A stretch of DNA of 64,000 nucleotides, taken from contig CM053326.1 in assembly GCA_028583605.1 (NCBI GenBank), positions 21,046,536-21,110,535 of the forward strand, written 5' to 3'. The translations under genes were made by a program, and so were the position numbers. Shown here in pieces: positions 1-12,079 of this stretch. Every line of letters begins with the position of its first letter. Position 1 is the first letter of the stretch. Below the pieces are notes generated by a model. The model was not told where the DNA came from and ran no database searches. It was given only the letters and a program-made list of their open reading frames with translations. Source of the DNA: Dastarcus helophoroides (taxonomy: Eukaryota > Arthropoda > Insecta > Coleoptera > Bothrideridae).

Positions 1-595
1 AAACGTATAAAATAAGCATTAATTTCTCAGAATATTAACGGGAAAATGTCACTATTAAAATTAATGCCCTCATATATTACCCCAGTCTAATTAGGCTTAA
101 TAACGTTTCAATCAGAAACCTTTTGAGCATTATAAGTCAATTGTTAATTACGGGCTTAAGGAGACCACTTGTGAGCCGCATAATGGCGTCGTTTACTAAA
201 TGAGCCGTGGAAACAAATTGTCACTCGGAATAAACGATTAGAAACGGCATTAAATCGACCGAGAGTAATGCGTCTTATCTGTAAATTGTCCTAAATAGTC
301 GCAAAAACTTTCAGGCTTTCGATAATGTGGAGACTTCGATGAGCCAACAAGCGAGTATATTACCGAGACATCGACACACCAGGGGATAACTTGAATATTA
401 TGAGGGTCAATCCTGTCGTTATTACCGAAATATGTCATAAAAACGGTAAAAAAAAACGATATTTCAAGCTTATGTGAAACAATCAAAGTAGGTAGACAAT
501 CCCTTGGAAATGCGAAATTTTTTAAAGCAGGTATATATTTTGAGTTTAAAAACCAAAACATTTAATTCGGAATTTATAAAGAGATTGGATCTTTA
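1..595. other. Unique AT-rich intergenic DNA
   Basis: Higher-complexity sequence without the short-period repeat that begins near 596. It contains several TAAT-type cores and mixed-GC patches (about 150-250). I see no splice-bounded exon and no recognisable protein. The reading frame at 250-561 on the minus strand shows no known motif and is treated as chance. Confidence 0.6.
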
Positions 596-1917
596 GTAGA
601 AAAATGCAAAATGCAAAAAATTTTAATCTTTGAAAAAAAAATTTGGTTTTTGAAAAAAAATTTATTTTTAGACTTTTTTGAAAAGTTTGACTGTCCTCTT
701 TTTTTTATAAAAAATTTTGCTTACCTCAAAATTTTGAATTTTTTCGAATGTTGACACATCTTAGAATTTTTAGCTTTTCCGAAATCTCAACCATTAAAAA
801 AAATAATAAACTTTTTTCAATTTCCACCTTCTTCAGACTTTTAGCTGTTTTTCAAAATTTTGCATTTCTTTGTAATTATCGATCTTTTTTGAAAATATTT
901 ATTTCTTAAAGAAAATTTTGTTAAAGATTTAGGTATTTTTTTAAATTTGTTTTCAATTTCCACCTTCTTCAGGCTTTTAGCTGTTTCTCAAAATTTTGCA
1001 TTTATTTGTAAATATCGATCATTTTGAAAATATTTTTCTGTTAAAAACATTTTTTTCAAGATTTTGGTGTTTTTTTTTTGAAAATTTGGACACTCCCAAA
1101 ATTTTGACTTTTTTTGAAAATTTGATTTATTTTAAAAAACATCAAAACTTTTTAAACTTTCGATCTTTTCCAGAATATTACTTTGAATATTCTTTTAACT
1201 TCCCCTTCAAATTAGCTACTTTTTGAAAGTATTTGACTTTTTTCACAGTTTCCAATTGAAATTTTACAAATTTCGACCCACATTTTTGACAATTTAAACA
1301 TTTTAACACATATTCTTTCAAAAATTTAACTTTTTCGAGTTTTTCTTTAATTTTTGCCATAAATTTTGGAATTTGTAACTGTCTTAAAACTGCGACGTTT
1401 TTTGAAATGCGTTTTAAAATTTTTAGCTTTTCCAAAATCTCAACTTTTAAAAAGAATAATAAACTTTTTTCAATTTCCACCTTCTTCACTTTTAGCTATT
1501 TCTCAAAATTTTGCATTTTCTTTGTAAATATTGATCGTTTTTAAAAATATTAATTCTTTAAAAAACATTCTCCTAAAGATTTTGGTGTTTTTTTAAATTG
1601 TTTTTTAATTTCCACCTCCTTCATACCTTTGGCTGTTTCTCAAAATTTTGCATTTTTTTTGTAAATATCGATCTTCTGTGAAAATATTTATTCTTTAAAA
1701 AACATTTCCTGACAGATCTTGGTGTTTTTTTGAAAATTTAGACCGTTCTAAAATTTTGCCTTTTTTGAAAATTTGGATTTATTTTAAAAATATCAGGACT
1801 TTTTAAACTTCCGATCTTTTCCAGAATATTATTTTTAATATTATTTTAACTTATTTTCCAAATTAGCTACTTTTTGAAAGTATTCAACTTTTTTTGACAG
1901 TTTTCAATTTAAATAAA

Positions 1918-2168
1918 AATCTTGTCCCCTGAGACCAAGAAAGATCAGTTCAGTATCTCTCTGAAGATGATAGCTTCGCTATTAAAACGAGTTAGAACAA
2001 CTTTTGTTGTGTTTTTTAATCTTTATTGGTTTCAGTATTTCAATTTTTGAAGATAACGAGAGGATCAGTCCGTTGCACAAAAAAAAAAATTCAGGGGACA
2101 AAATTTGTATTTCAATTTTTAAAGATGACAAAAGACCAGTCCGTTTTACTAATAAAAAAGTTTTCAAT
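1918..2168. mobile_element. Hairpin (foldback) element, copy 1
   Basis: The left end at 1,921 reads TTGTCCCCTGAGACCAAG, and the reverse complement of this arm reappears at about 2,005-2,035. A second partial right end, GGGGACAAAATTTGTATTTC, follows at 2,094-2,113 with its downstream CAGTCCGTT tail. The copy therefore carries a partial internal duplication. The motif CTGAAGATGATAGC sits at about 1,961. Four other copies are at 17.98, 25.80, 28.80 and 59.75 kb. The interior is mutated (GCTATTAAAAC where other copies have GCTATCGAAAC). Confidence 0.75.
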
Positions 2169-3039
2169 TCAATTTTTTTTTAATTTTGACTTGCATTTTT
2201 GAAAATTTAGACAATTTAACACATATACACCTCTTTCAAAAATTTCACTTTATTAAAATTTTCATTTTTCTTTGAGTTTTGTCATATAATTTTGAAATTT
2301 GTAAACTGTTTCAGAACTCCAATTTAATTTTGAAATTTTGACTGTAAATTTCCATTTTTTAAAGATTTTGATCTACTTTAAAAATGTAGAAATTTTGAAT
2401 TAAAAACACTGTAAAAAAATTTTAACCTCTTAAATAATCTTATTTTTCTTAATCTAGATTTGTAAAATCTTTGACCCTCTCAAGTCTTTTAATTTCCTTT
2501 GAAAAATTTGGCTTTTTACTTTCAATTTAAAAAAAATATATATTATTATTTTCGACCATATCCAAAAATTTCTACTCTTAATAATTTCGACTATTTCAAA
2601 ACTGTTGATAATCTAATTTCCATGAAAATTTCCAGTTTTTTTTTCCTAAAATTCGTTTGTTTTTTTGAAAACTTTGACATTTCCAAATTTCTACCCGAAA
2701 ATTTTGTTTTCAAAAAAATTTTATGTTTTCATAATTTTGACCTTTTTCCAGATTTTGTAACCTTTTTTAAAAATTATGACTTTAAAATTTTCACTTTTTT
2801 ATCTTTTGAGAATATGTTCTCTTTCATCTTTTGGAAACCTGCAAATTTTCTAAAATGTCGACGTTTTTTCAAAAATTTGACAATTTTGTAAATGTTGACT
2901 TTTTAAGAAATTTAGATTTAACAATTTTGATTTTTAAACTTTTGACACTTTGAGCTTTTTACTTCTGTTTATTTTGGGTTCTAAAAATTTGACTTTTTCC
3001 GAGTTTTTATTTTTTTGGAAATATTGACTTTTTCTCTTA

Positions 3040-4980
3040 ATATCGTATTTTTCAGGAAATGTTAGGTAACTTTTTTGTAAATTTCAGTTTTTTAAATATC
3101 TGACTGTTTGAAAATTTTGACTTTTTAAAATTTTCGACATTTTTAAAAATGTTGGCTTTTTTGCATTATTTAAACTTTTTTCAAAATTTCCACTTTTTTA
3201 AGAGTACTAATGTTTTCCACCCCTTTGTTTGAGATAATGCTATTTGTCAAAGTTTAGATTTTTTTTTAAATTGTGGCTTCAAAATTTCGACTTTTTTGAA
3301 AATTTTGTTTTAATCAAAATGTTAGTTCTTTAAGTTTCGATAAATTTTATTTTATTTTTTTTTTAACTTTCTACTTAAGTGACTTTTGTTTAATTCTATT
3401 TTTTTCAAAAAATGAGTTAATTAAATATTTCAAAGATTTTTTTGAAAATTCCAACTTTCAAAACTTGCGCCATTTTTAAAATTTTTTGAATTTTTTTTTA
3501 CTTTTGTTTATTTTAAGTTTTAAAAATTTGACCCTTTCCGAGTTTTTTTGGAAATATTGACTTTTTCTCCTAATTCCGTATTTTTCTGGAAATGTTAGGT
3601 AACTTTTTTGTCAATTTCGGTTTTTTTACATATAAAATTGTTTGAAAATTTTGACTTTTTAAAACTTCCGACATTTTTTAAAATGTTGGCCTTTCAGAAC
3701 TTTTTTTGCGATATTTCAACTTTTTTAAAAATTTCACCTTTTTTAAATGTACTAATATTTTCAATTCCTTTGTTTAAAATAATGCTATTTTCCAAAGTTT
3801 TAATTTTTTTTTGAAAATTGTGACCATGTTTAGACAATTTTTGTTTTGTTTTATAACTTTGTATCAAAGTAACTTTTGTTTAATTCAATGTTTTTGGAAA
3901 AATAACTTTGTTAGATTTTTTAAAGATTTTTTTTTGAAAATTTCAACTTTTTCAAAACTTGCGCCATTTTGAAAATTTTTCGAATTTTATTTAACTTTTG
4001 ATTATTTGGAGTTTTAAAAATTTGACTTTTTCTGAGTTCTCATTTTTTTGGAAATATTGACTTTTTCTCTAATTTCGTATTTTTCTGGAAATGTTAGCTA
4101 ACTTTTTTGTCAATTTCGGTTTTTTTACATATAGAATTGTTTGAAAATTTTGACCTTTTAAAACTTCCGACATTTTTTAAAATGTTGGCCTTTCAGAACT
4201 TTTTTTGCGATATTTCAACTTTTTTAAAAATTTCACCTTTTTTAAATGTACTAATATTTTTAATTCCTTTGTTTGAAATAATGCTATTTTTCAAAGTTTT
4301 AATTTTTTTTTTTGAAAATTGTAACTTTTTAAGTTTCGACAATTTTTTTTTGTTTTTTAACTTTGTATCAAAGTAACTTTTGTCTAATTCAATTTTTTTG
4401 GAAAAATAACTTTGTTAGATTTTTTAAAGATTTTTATTTGAAAATTTCAACTTTTTCAAAACTTGCGCCATTTTGAAAATTTTTCGAATTTTATTTAACT
4501 TTTGATTATTTGGAATTTTAAAAATTTGACTTTTTCCGAGTTCTCATTTTTTTTGGAAATATTGATTTTTTTCTCTTAATTTCGTATTTTTCTGGAAATT
4601 TTAAGTAAGTTTTTTGTAAAATTCGGTTATCTTTAAATATTGAATTGTTTGAAAATTTTGCCTTCTCAAAGCTTTTGACATTTTAAAAATGTTGGCTTTA
4701 CAGAATTTTTTTTGCGGTAATTCAACTTTTTTGAAAATTGCCACTTTTTCTAAAAGTACTAATGTTTTCAAACCCTTTGTCTAAAATAGTGCTATTTTTC
4801 AAAGTTTTGATTTTTTTTGAAAATTGTGATCTAAAAATTTCGACTTTTTTGAAATTTTTTTTTGGAAATGTTTAATTTTTTAAGTTTCGATAAATTTTAT
4901 TATTTTATATTTTCGTTTTTTAACTTTTTACTTAAGTGACTTTTGTTTAATTCTATTTTTTTTTAAATTACTTTATTAGA
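3040..4980. repeat. ~500-bp higher-order tandem repeat inside SatA
   Basis: The landmark TTTTTTGTCAATTTCGGTTT (or variant) recurs near 3,085, 3,618, 4,117 and 4,624, a spacing of about 533, 499 and 507 bp. The copies at 3,600-4,090 and 4,100-4,600 are close to each other over their whole length, including TTTTTTGCGATATTTCAAC and AACTTGCGCCATTTTGAAAA. Two more copies (5,931 and 6,481) lie beyond the unique spacer. Confidence 0.8.
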
Positions 4981-5250
4981 TTTTTTAAAGAATTCTTTTG
5001 AAAATTTCAACTTTTTCAAAACTTGCGCCATTCCCAAAATATTTTGAATTTTATTTTAAAACTTCTTCCTTTTAAACTTTTTTTAAAATTCTTGCTTTCT
5101 GAAAAATCAAGTTTTTAAAATATTCAATGTTTTAGGTTTAATTTTTTTTGAAAATTTAAATTTTGCGTTCTCCAAAATATTGACTTTTTGTAAGATGCTA
5201 CTTTTTGCGATATTACGACTTTTTACATTTCTTGACATTTTAATGAATAC

Positions 5251-5840
5251 TGATTATTTTAACAAATAATAATTGAATAATTATTATTATTATTATTAAT
5301 ATTATTTATTAATAATTTAGTTTTAATTTATGCATTTTGACTTTATCAACGTAAAATTACGGTGGAAAAAGAAAATATTACTGATAAACTTTAACAGCCA
5401 ATATTTAGACCACCAATAACATTTGACTTTTAACATGGATGTATATTAACTGAATTTACAAAATACGAACGTGCTTTGTATCAAACGGGGGTTTTGTTTC
5501 GCTCTTCGATCCTCTGATGTACTCAAGGGATGGTGAACTGCTTGCAAAATTGTGTATAATATGAGGACAAAATCATACTGGAAAACGAGAATATTATGTG
5601 ATAAACTTACGTTATCTATTGATTCCAAACAATTATTAGGATGGATCGATTTTACCCGAATACGTATTAGGACGATGATATACATTCACGTCAACACTTT
5701 CATATTTTTGGCCTGATAATTCGTTTAGATTTCTAAAATATTTTCTTTCTGCGTCTATCTTGTTAGTTGATGAAAATCTCTGAGCTCCTTTCTTACTTGT
5801 TCATTGAAATCTCCGACATATTTTCACGATTTTTTTTAAA
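5251..5840. other. Spacer with ATT-rich tract and one minisatellite fragment
   Basis: Begins with an (ATT)n-like stretch (about 5,278-5,325). Mixed-complexity DNA follows (5,330-5,750) with no recognisable gene. About 5,757-5,830 resembles two degenerate units of the 33-bp minisatellite (CTTGTTCATTGAAATCTCCG). The minus-strand open frame at 5,446-5,685 has no known motif. Confidence 0.6.
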
Positions 5841-7240
5841 GTTTCCGAGTTCTCATTTTTTTGGAAATATTGACTTCTTCTCTTAATAACGTATCTTTCA
5901 AGAAATGTTAGGTAACTTTTTTGTCAATTTCGGTTTTTTTAAATATCGAATTGTTTCAAAATTTTGACTTTTTAAGACTTCCCACATTTTTAAAGATGTT
6001 GGCCTTTCAGAATTTTTGTTGCGTTATTTCAAGTTTTTTGAAAATTTCCCTTTTTTTTAAATGTACTAATATTTTCAATTCGTTTGTTTAAAATAATGCT
6101 ATTTTTCAGTTTTGATTTTTTTTTGAAAATTGTGACTTCAAAATTTCGACTATTTTGAAAATTTTGTTTTTTCGAAATGCTTATTTTTGAAGTTTCAACA
6201 AATTTTTATTAGTTTTGTTAACTTTGTACCAAAGTAACTTTTGTTTAATTCTATTTTTTTGAAAAAATGACATCGTTAGATTTTTAAAGATTTTTTTTGA
6301 AAATTTCAACTTTTTCAAAACTTGGGTCATTTTGAAAATTTTTCGAATTTCATTTAACTTTTGATTATTTTGAGTTTTCAAAATTTGACTTTTTCTGAGT
6401 TCTCATTTTTTTGGAAATATTGACTTTTTCTCTTCATTTCGTATTTTTCTGGAAATTTCAAGTAATTTTTTTGTAAATTTTGGTTATCTTTAAATATTAA
6501 ATTGTTTGAAAATTTTGACTTCTTAAAGCTTTCGACATTTTAAAAATGTTGGCTTTTCAAAATTTTTTTTGCGATAATTCAACTTTTTTGAAAATTGCCA
6601 CTTTTTCTAAAAGTACTAATGTTTTCAAACCCTTTGTTTAAAATAGTACTATTTTTCAAAGTTTTAATTCTTTTTGAAAATTGTGATCTAAAAATTTCGA
6701 CTTTTTTGAAAATTTTTTTGGAAATGTCTAATTTTTTAAGTTTCGACAAATTTTATTATTTTATATTTTTGTTTTTTAACTTTTTACTTAAGTGACTTTT
6801 GTTTAATTCTATTTTTTTTAATTACTTCATTAGATTTTTTAAACAATTTTTTTTGAAAATTCCAACTTTTTCAAAACTTGCGCCATTCTCAAAATATTTT
6901 GAATTTTATTTTAAAACTTTTGCCTCTTTTAACTTTTCTCAAAATTCTTGCTTTCTGAAAAATCAAGTTTTTAAGATATTGTATGTTTTAGGTTTAATTT
7001 TTTTTTTTAATTTCAATTTTTTCGAAACTAGATATTTTTTAAATATTTGACTTTCAAAATTTTGCGTTTATCAATATATTGACTTTTTGTAAGATGCTAC
7101 TTTTGCGATGTTAGGACTTTTTACACCTTTTGACTTTTTTATGAATAGCGATTTTAAAAAAAAATGATAATTGAATATTAATTATTATTATTAATAATAT
7201 TAATTAATAATTTAGTTTGAATTTATGAATTTTGCCTTGA
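5841..7240. repeat. SatA segment duplicated from about 4.0-5.3 kb
   Basis: This stretch repeats the order of landmarks seen at about 4,000-5,340. The FFENC-type frame, TTTTTTGCGATAATTCAAC, GACTTTTTGTAAGATGCTAC (5,180 and 7,080) and the trailing ATT-rich tract all recur, displaced by about 1.86-1.90 kb. It is a large diverged segmental duplication separated by the unique spacer. No gene is seen. Confidence 0.75.
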
Positions 7241-7600
7241 GAAATGATTCATGATTTTTTTTAAAAATAATTGAATAATTAATATTATTAATTAATAACT
7301 TAGTTTTCATTTATGAATTTTGACTTGAGAAATGTCTCAGTTTTTTAAAAATTTCGTTCTCTGTTGTTTTAAATTTATTTCTAAAGCATCAAAAATTTTA
7401 GTTTTTTCGAAATTGTGAATATTGTTAAAAATTTCTACCTGTTGACTATTTTGAGTTTTTCAAAATTTGTCTATTTTTTTGGAAATCCAAATTTCCTTAA
7501 ATTTTCTGAAATACTTATCGAATCATTATTTGAAAACTTTGGTTTGTTTCATAATTTTGACATTTTTTGAAAACGATGTATTATTGACAATTTCTGTTTT
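7241..7600. repeat. Tail of SatA block 1 with duplicated ATT-rich tract
   Basis: The passage TTAATAATTTAGTTTGAATT followed by GAATTTTG and TTGAGAAATG at about 7,200-7,250 is repeated at 7,290-7,340. Ordinary T-oriented SatA follows up to about 7,600. Confidence 0.6.
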
Positions 7601-8040
7601 TCCCAAAATTTATAATTTTTTAGGTGGGCAATATCCATTCTATTCCTCGTTGAATTAAAGTGTGGATTTCGATGAGAGAGCAAGAGAGTATCAGGGAGAT
7701 TTCGACGAGCGAACAAGGTCCTAAACAGCTTTTTCCCAAAATTTATAATTTTTTAGGTAGGGCAATTTCCACTATGTTCCTCAATGTGTAAAAGTATGGA
7801 TTTCGATGAGCAAGAGAGTATCAGGGGATATTTCGATGATAGAGCAAGAGATTATCGGGGAGATTTCTACGAGCGAACAAGGTTCCCAACATTTATGATT
7901 TTTTAGGTGGACAATGTCCACTCTGTTCCTCAATGAGTTAAAGTATGGACTTCGATGAGTGAGCAAGAGAGTATCGAGAAGATTTCGATGAGAGAGCAAG
8001 AGAGTATCGGAGAGATTTCGATGAGCGAACACGGTCCTAA
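7600..8040. repeat. 33-bp-type minisatellite in minus orientation, ~133-150-bp higher-order units
   Basis: Three units each start with ATTTATAATTTTTTAGG (7,609, 7,742 and about 7,890), continue through TCCACTCTGTTCCTC, and end in two to three copies of a GATTTCGATGAGCGAGCAAGAG-like block. That block is a variant of the reverse complement of the CTTGTTTGCTCGTTGAAGTC minisatellite seen elsewhere. The minus-strand open frame at 7,781-8,032 merely translates this repeat. Confidence 0.75.
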
Positions 8041-9923
8041 ACTGTAACTCATCTTCTTATTTCGCCATTTATCTTAATATCGGTTTCACGAATTCCATTA
8101 CGCACAAATAGTTACATGATCATGGCTGTAAGCTTGTCTTTAGAATTAATTATCCTTTAAATATGGCTACTTAGCATGCTACTTCTGTTTTGATCTGCGA
8201 TAAATATTTTTGCAAGCTATACAGCAACATGCAATACCTATCATGTTACCCGATATTAACCTTTTACTTAATGACCATCTACGCCATATAAATTCTTACA
8301 TATTGTTGCGCTTATAACGGTTAACGGCTTGATTTAAATCGGGAAAACCGTACGTTCGTTTAACGAACTAATTCTCGTACTCGAGTCCTTTGCACGACGC
8401 GTTTTTACATCGATCGCGATCTTTGGAAAAAGTAAGAGCGTTGGTGCACGCTTAAGCATATATTAATGCAAATTCTAACACCACAACCATACTTATTTCT
8501 AATATCCTCGTACCTATTTCAATTGTCGTAAATTTTGCACTTGTGCAGTCACCTTGTCACCGATACTGATGTCTTTCTTTGTTTCGAACATTATCGTAAA
8601 CAGTAGCAAAGACAGCTATCGCTTTGCACAACTTGGGTCGCATGAATGCAGATTTTTGAGTTAAGGTAACGTCCTATCGAATATACTGAATTTCCCAAAG
8701 GTTTCAGGTTTCATGTTCATCTCAAGAAGTATCTCGAATGCTCGTTCATTTAAATCACTGATATTATGGCTTACTTAATCATTAAAATTAAAATCTGGTC
8801 GAAATTTGTCTGCCTGTTTCACAATTTTGCGAGTTGTACGTCATCGCTTAGGTACATCAGAACCTGCGTTTGAAGAAAAGCGGTTCCATATTTTGCGTAT
8901 TTAATTAAAAAAGATTCTCAGAAAACTCAGATATTATTGGTGGTCAAAATTTTGGCAGTTGTTTATAAGTAATACTTCCTTTTTCCATTATAATTTTATC
9001 TTTCCAAAATGGAAGTTTGGTTTTACAGAGTAGACTTCAATAGACCAAAGTTTTAATTGTTTCAGCGAATGTTCTTATTCGCTGCTGAATTAAAATCTCT
9101 TTCTTGTATCGAGCTTTAGAATTTTTCCCCCGTTCATTAGTTGCACTTGAATTTTACTCGAACAAGCGAAACAAAAACGATCGACAGTACGTACAGTTTT
9201 AACGATTCTCATCTTCGTTTGTTCGGCGTTTACATCTGGAAATGGCCTCCGTAAAAGAGCAAAATTGTCGTCGATTCATCAAGCGCTCTCCATCCGGTAA
9301 TGTACGCAGGTGAACGTTTAGAGAATATTTCTTTAAGAATCGCCTCGATCGACGGCAAAAACTGGCGCTCTTAAATAAAGTAGCCCAACAGATGTCAGTT
9401 GGCTTTTTCGAACAACAAAAGAAAAATCATTTAATTTTATTGTCGTCGATGACGGAAAGAAACAAATACCGGGAAGCCATCGGCCATCGGATTTCTATTC
9501 TTTGGAGTTCCCGATTACATGCTAGCGCGGCATCGAATAAATTCAGGCGCCGTCATTGGTGAAATATGGCGGCGATACAAAATTTGAATAATTTCATGGG
9601 AAATTAAGAGGTTAAATACCGCAGGAGGATATAAATTAGGCCGGGGTTAGAGACATTACAGGTAAATCACGGTTGGGAGCAGAGACGGTCCTTTTAGAAA
9701 TTTAGCCACACGCCCAACATACAAATAAATTAAAGAAATTTACGAGTGAATAAAAACGGGCGTTATGACGAAAACGAAATTTATTGATGCGGTACGTCGT
9801 ATCAGACAAATGTTAAAATTTTATTTCAGTTTAATGACGATGTTACGAAGCGCTAGATATGATGGCTTAGATAATCTTTAAGTTTCACTTAAGATAATCC
9901 AGTTTATACGTCGAAATTGTGAT
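8041..9923. other. Unique DNA, candidate regulatory segment at about 9.2-9.75 kb
   Basis: No exon-like frame is visible. From about 9,230 to 9,750 the sequence is unusually mixed in composition for this window (CGATCGACGG, GGCGCCGTCATT, AATATGGCGGCG, ATAAATTAGGCCGGGG), with alternating GC-rich patches and AT-rich cores. A perfect 7-bp inverted repeat with a 1-nt centre (GTTCGTT-T-AACGAAC) lies at 8,354-8,368. Regulatory function is inference only. Confidence 0.45.
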
Positions 9924-9931
9924 ATACTAGG
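9924..9931. other. Left target-site duplication of hAT-like element
   Basis: ATACTAGG immediately precedes the left TAGGGAT terminus. It matches the right flank ATATTAGG (13,824-13,831) at 7 of 8 positions. An 8-bp duplication is the hallmark of the hAT superfamily. Confidence 0.75.
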
Positions 9932-10075
9932 TAGGGATCTACACGATACATCAATGTATCAAAAACATCGACGTTTCGTTCAATGTTCGATATTTTAGTA
10001 TCGATACTTTCCTTCCGATATATCGACGGTATCGACATATTTTTTCGATGTATCGATTGGTGAAATAAGTTCAAG
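9932..10075 (+). repeat. Left terminal region of hAT-like element
   Basis: Starts TAGGGATCTACACGATACAT and contains several TATCGA/ATCGAC motifs (TTCGATATTTTAGTATCGAT, TCCGATATATCGACGG). The first seven bases match the right terminus exactly, and the next bases match partly. Confidence 0.7.
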
Positions 10076-10149
10076 AAAATCTTACTTTTTCGACAGTAAA
10101 AATTTATCTAGGGACCAGCTAATATGTCACCCGATCCCATTCACTATTT

Positions 10150-12060
10150 TACAGCTACCACTTTAATTTGTTTAAATAAATCGATTTTTAAAATATCGCC
10201 TTTTTAAATTTAGTCTTTTTCTGAAATTTCAACTTTTTTCAAAGTTTCGATTTTTAAAATTACGACTTTTAAAATTTTGCCTCTTCGAACTTTCGACTTT
10301 TCCGAAAATTTCAACTTATTTTAAAATTTTGCCCACTTTACTGAAAATTTCAATTTTTTTTGCTGTTATTTAATCCATCGAACAGTTAATCCTTTTGAAA
10401 TATGTGGCTTTTTGAACATTTCAATTTTTTAATTTAAAATTTCTGAAATTTCAATTTTTTGGTAAAATCAAAATGTCGAGTTTTTTTGAATGAATTTTTC
10501 TATAATTTCGACTTTATTTTCAAGTTTCGTATTTTTTACCAAAATTACAACTTTTTCAAAACTGTCGTCTTAAAATTCGCTTCACTCAATTTTCAACTAT
10601 CCAATATTTGGACTTTGTTCAAAATTTTCCTTTTTTTGAAGATTTCGATTTTGCTGATAATTTCGACTTTTTTATAATCTTTCTCTTTCGAAAATTCCAG
10701 ATTTTTTGGAAAGCTTGACACTAAAGATTTTTTCAAAATTACGATTTTATCTCATTTAAACTTTTCTCAGAAAATTTCGACTTCTTGTCAAAATGCGGGT
10801 TTTTGAAGACTTTCGTCTTTCAAAACATCAAAGTGTCGATTTTTGCAGCTTTAAAAAAAATTTGATTTTTTGGAAAATTTCGATATTTTTTCAAAATTCC
10901 AATATTTTTGAAAATATTTAGTCAAAAATTTTGACTTTTTTTTTAAATTTTAACTAACCAGAATTTTTCTGTTTCTCAACAATCCTACTCTTAATTTCTA
11001 GCTTTTTTTTGGATGTTTGGGATTCCTTTCTTCAATAGTTGGGCTCTGAAAATGTTTCGGCTTTTTTTAAAATTTATTTTATTAAAATATTTTAATTGTT
11101 TTGAAAAGATCGACTTTCAATAAATCTTTTCAAAATGTTGATATTATTTTTTCAAAGTTTGATTCTTTTTAAATCCTAATTTTCTATGAAAACTTCGAAA
11201 AATTTCGAAATTTCGTCGTTTTTCAAAATGTTGACTTTCAAAAATTTCCACTTTCTCATTTCGCTTTTATTTGAAAATATTAATTTTTTTTAAATCGACT
11301 CTTGTTAAAATTATTTCGAAATTTGAATTTTTTTCAAAATGTCGATTTTTTTCAACATATTGCCTTTTTTGTGAAAGTCTTAACATTTTTTGAAAACTTC
11401 GACATTTTTTTTTACATTCAATTTCTCTTTGAGATTTATGACTTTTTTCGCAAAATTTTAACTAATAATAATTTGGAAGTTTTTGATAATTTTGAATTTT
11501 TCCGGAATTTGGGCTTTTCAATAATTTAGGTTTTTAGAACATTTCACTGAAAATGCTTCATTTTTTTAAATCTTGACATTTCATCATAATTTCGAATATT
11601 TTTAAATTTTAGACCATTTTTTAAAATTTAAAATTTGGTTTTCGAAATTTGGGCCATTTTTTAGAATGTTGGTTTTATTTAAATCCTGAAGTTTCATTGA
11701 AAACTTTAACTTTCTATGAAAACTTCGACATTTTTCAAAATCTTGACCTTTTTGAAAGTTTTGACTGTTTGAAGAATTTCCACTTTCTTTAGAAATTCGA
11801 CTTTTATGAAATTGTGAATCTTTTCTGAAAATTTTGTCCATTTTCATACTTTTTTAAAGATTTGAATTGTTTTTAAAAGATATACTTATATTTAAAATTT
11901 GAACATCTTAAATAATTCTTAAGAAATCGACTTTTTTTGAAGATTTTGAATTTTTTTAGATAGATCCTTTTTTAAAATGTTTACTTTTTTGACAAATTTC
12001 ACTTTTTAATTTTTTTTGTAAATCAGATTTTCTTTGTAAACTTCGACACTGTTATGTAAC
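10150..12060. repeat. T-oriented SatA arm of the hAT-like element
   Basis: Continuous degenerate units with TTTTGAC/TTTCGAC on the given strand. Open frames at 10,459 and 11,302 are repeat translations. The polarity flips within a short stretch near 12,060-12,110. Confidence 0.8.
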
Positions 12061-12079
12061 ATACTCAAGTGCCTATTGT

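Larger units (their letters stand above)
596..5250. repeat. SatA block 1, T-oriented degenerate satellite
   Basis: About 4.6 kb of imperfect ~18-21-bp units of the form GAAAATTTCGACTTTTT, all in one orientation (TTTTGAC on the given strand). The repeat is diverged, with homopolymer T runs and unit-length variation. Open frames here encode only Phe/Asn/Lys/Ile-rich repeats such as FFENFDIS, which are a by-product of the repeat. The block holds one hairpin element (1,918-2,168) and, from about 3,040, a ~500-bp higher-order periodicity. Confidence 0.85.

Noticed and set aside
996..7050. Many 60-130-residue Phe/Asn/Ile-rich open frames
   Set aside because: They follow the short-period satellite, recur with the same FFENFD-type motifs in many places, and have no domain or splice support.
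7600..8040. Possible CRISPR array (repeats separated by variable segments)
   Set aside because: Units are degenerate, spacers are not unique, and the window is clearly eukaryotic; it fits a minisatellite.
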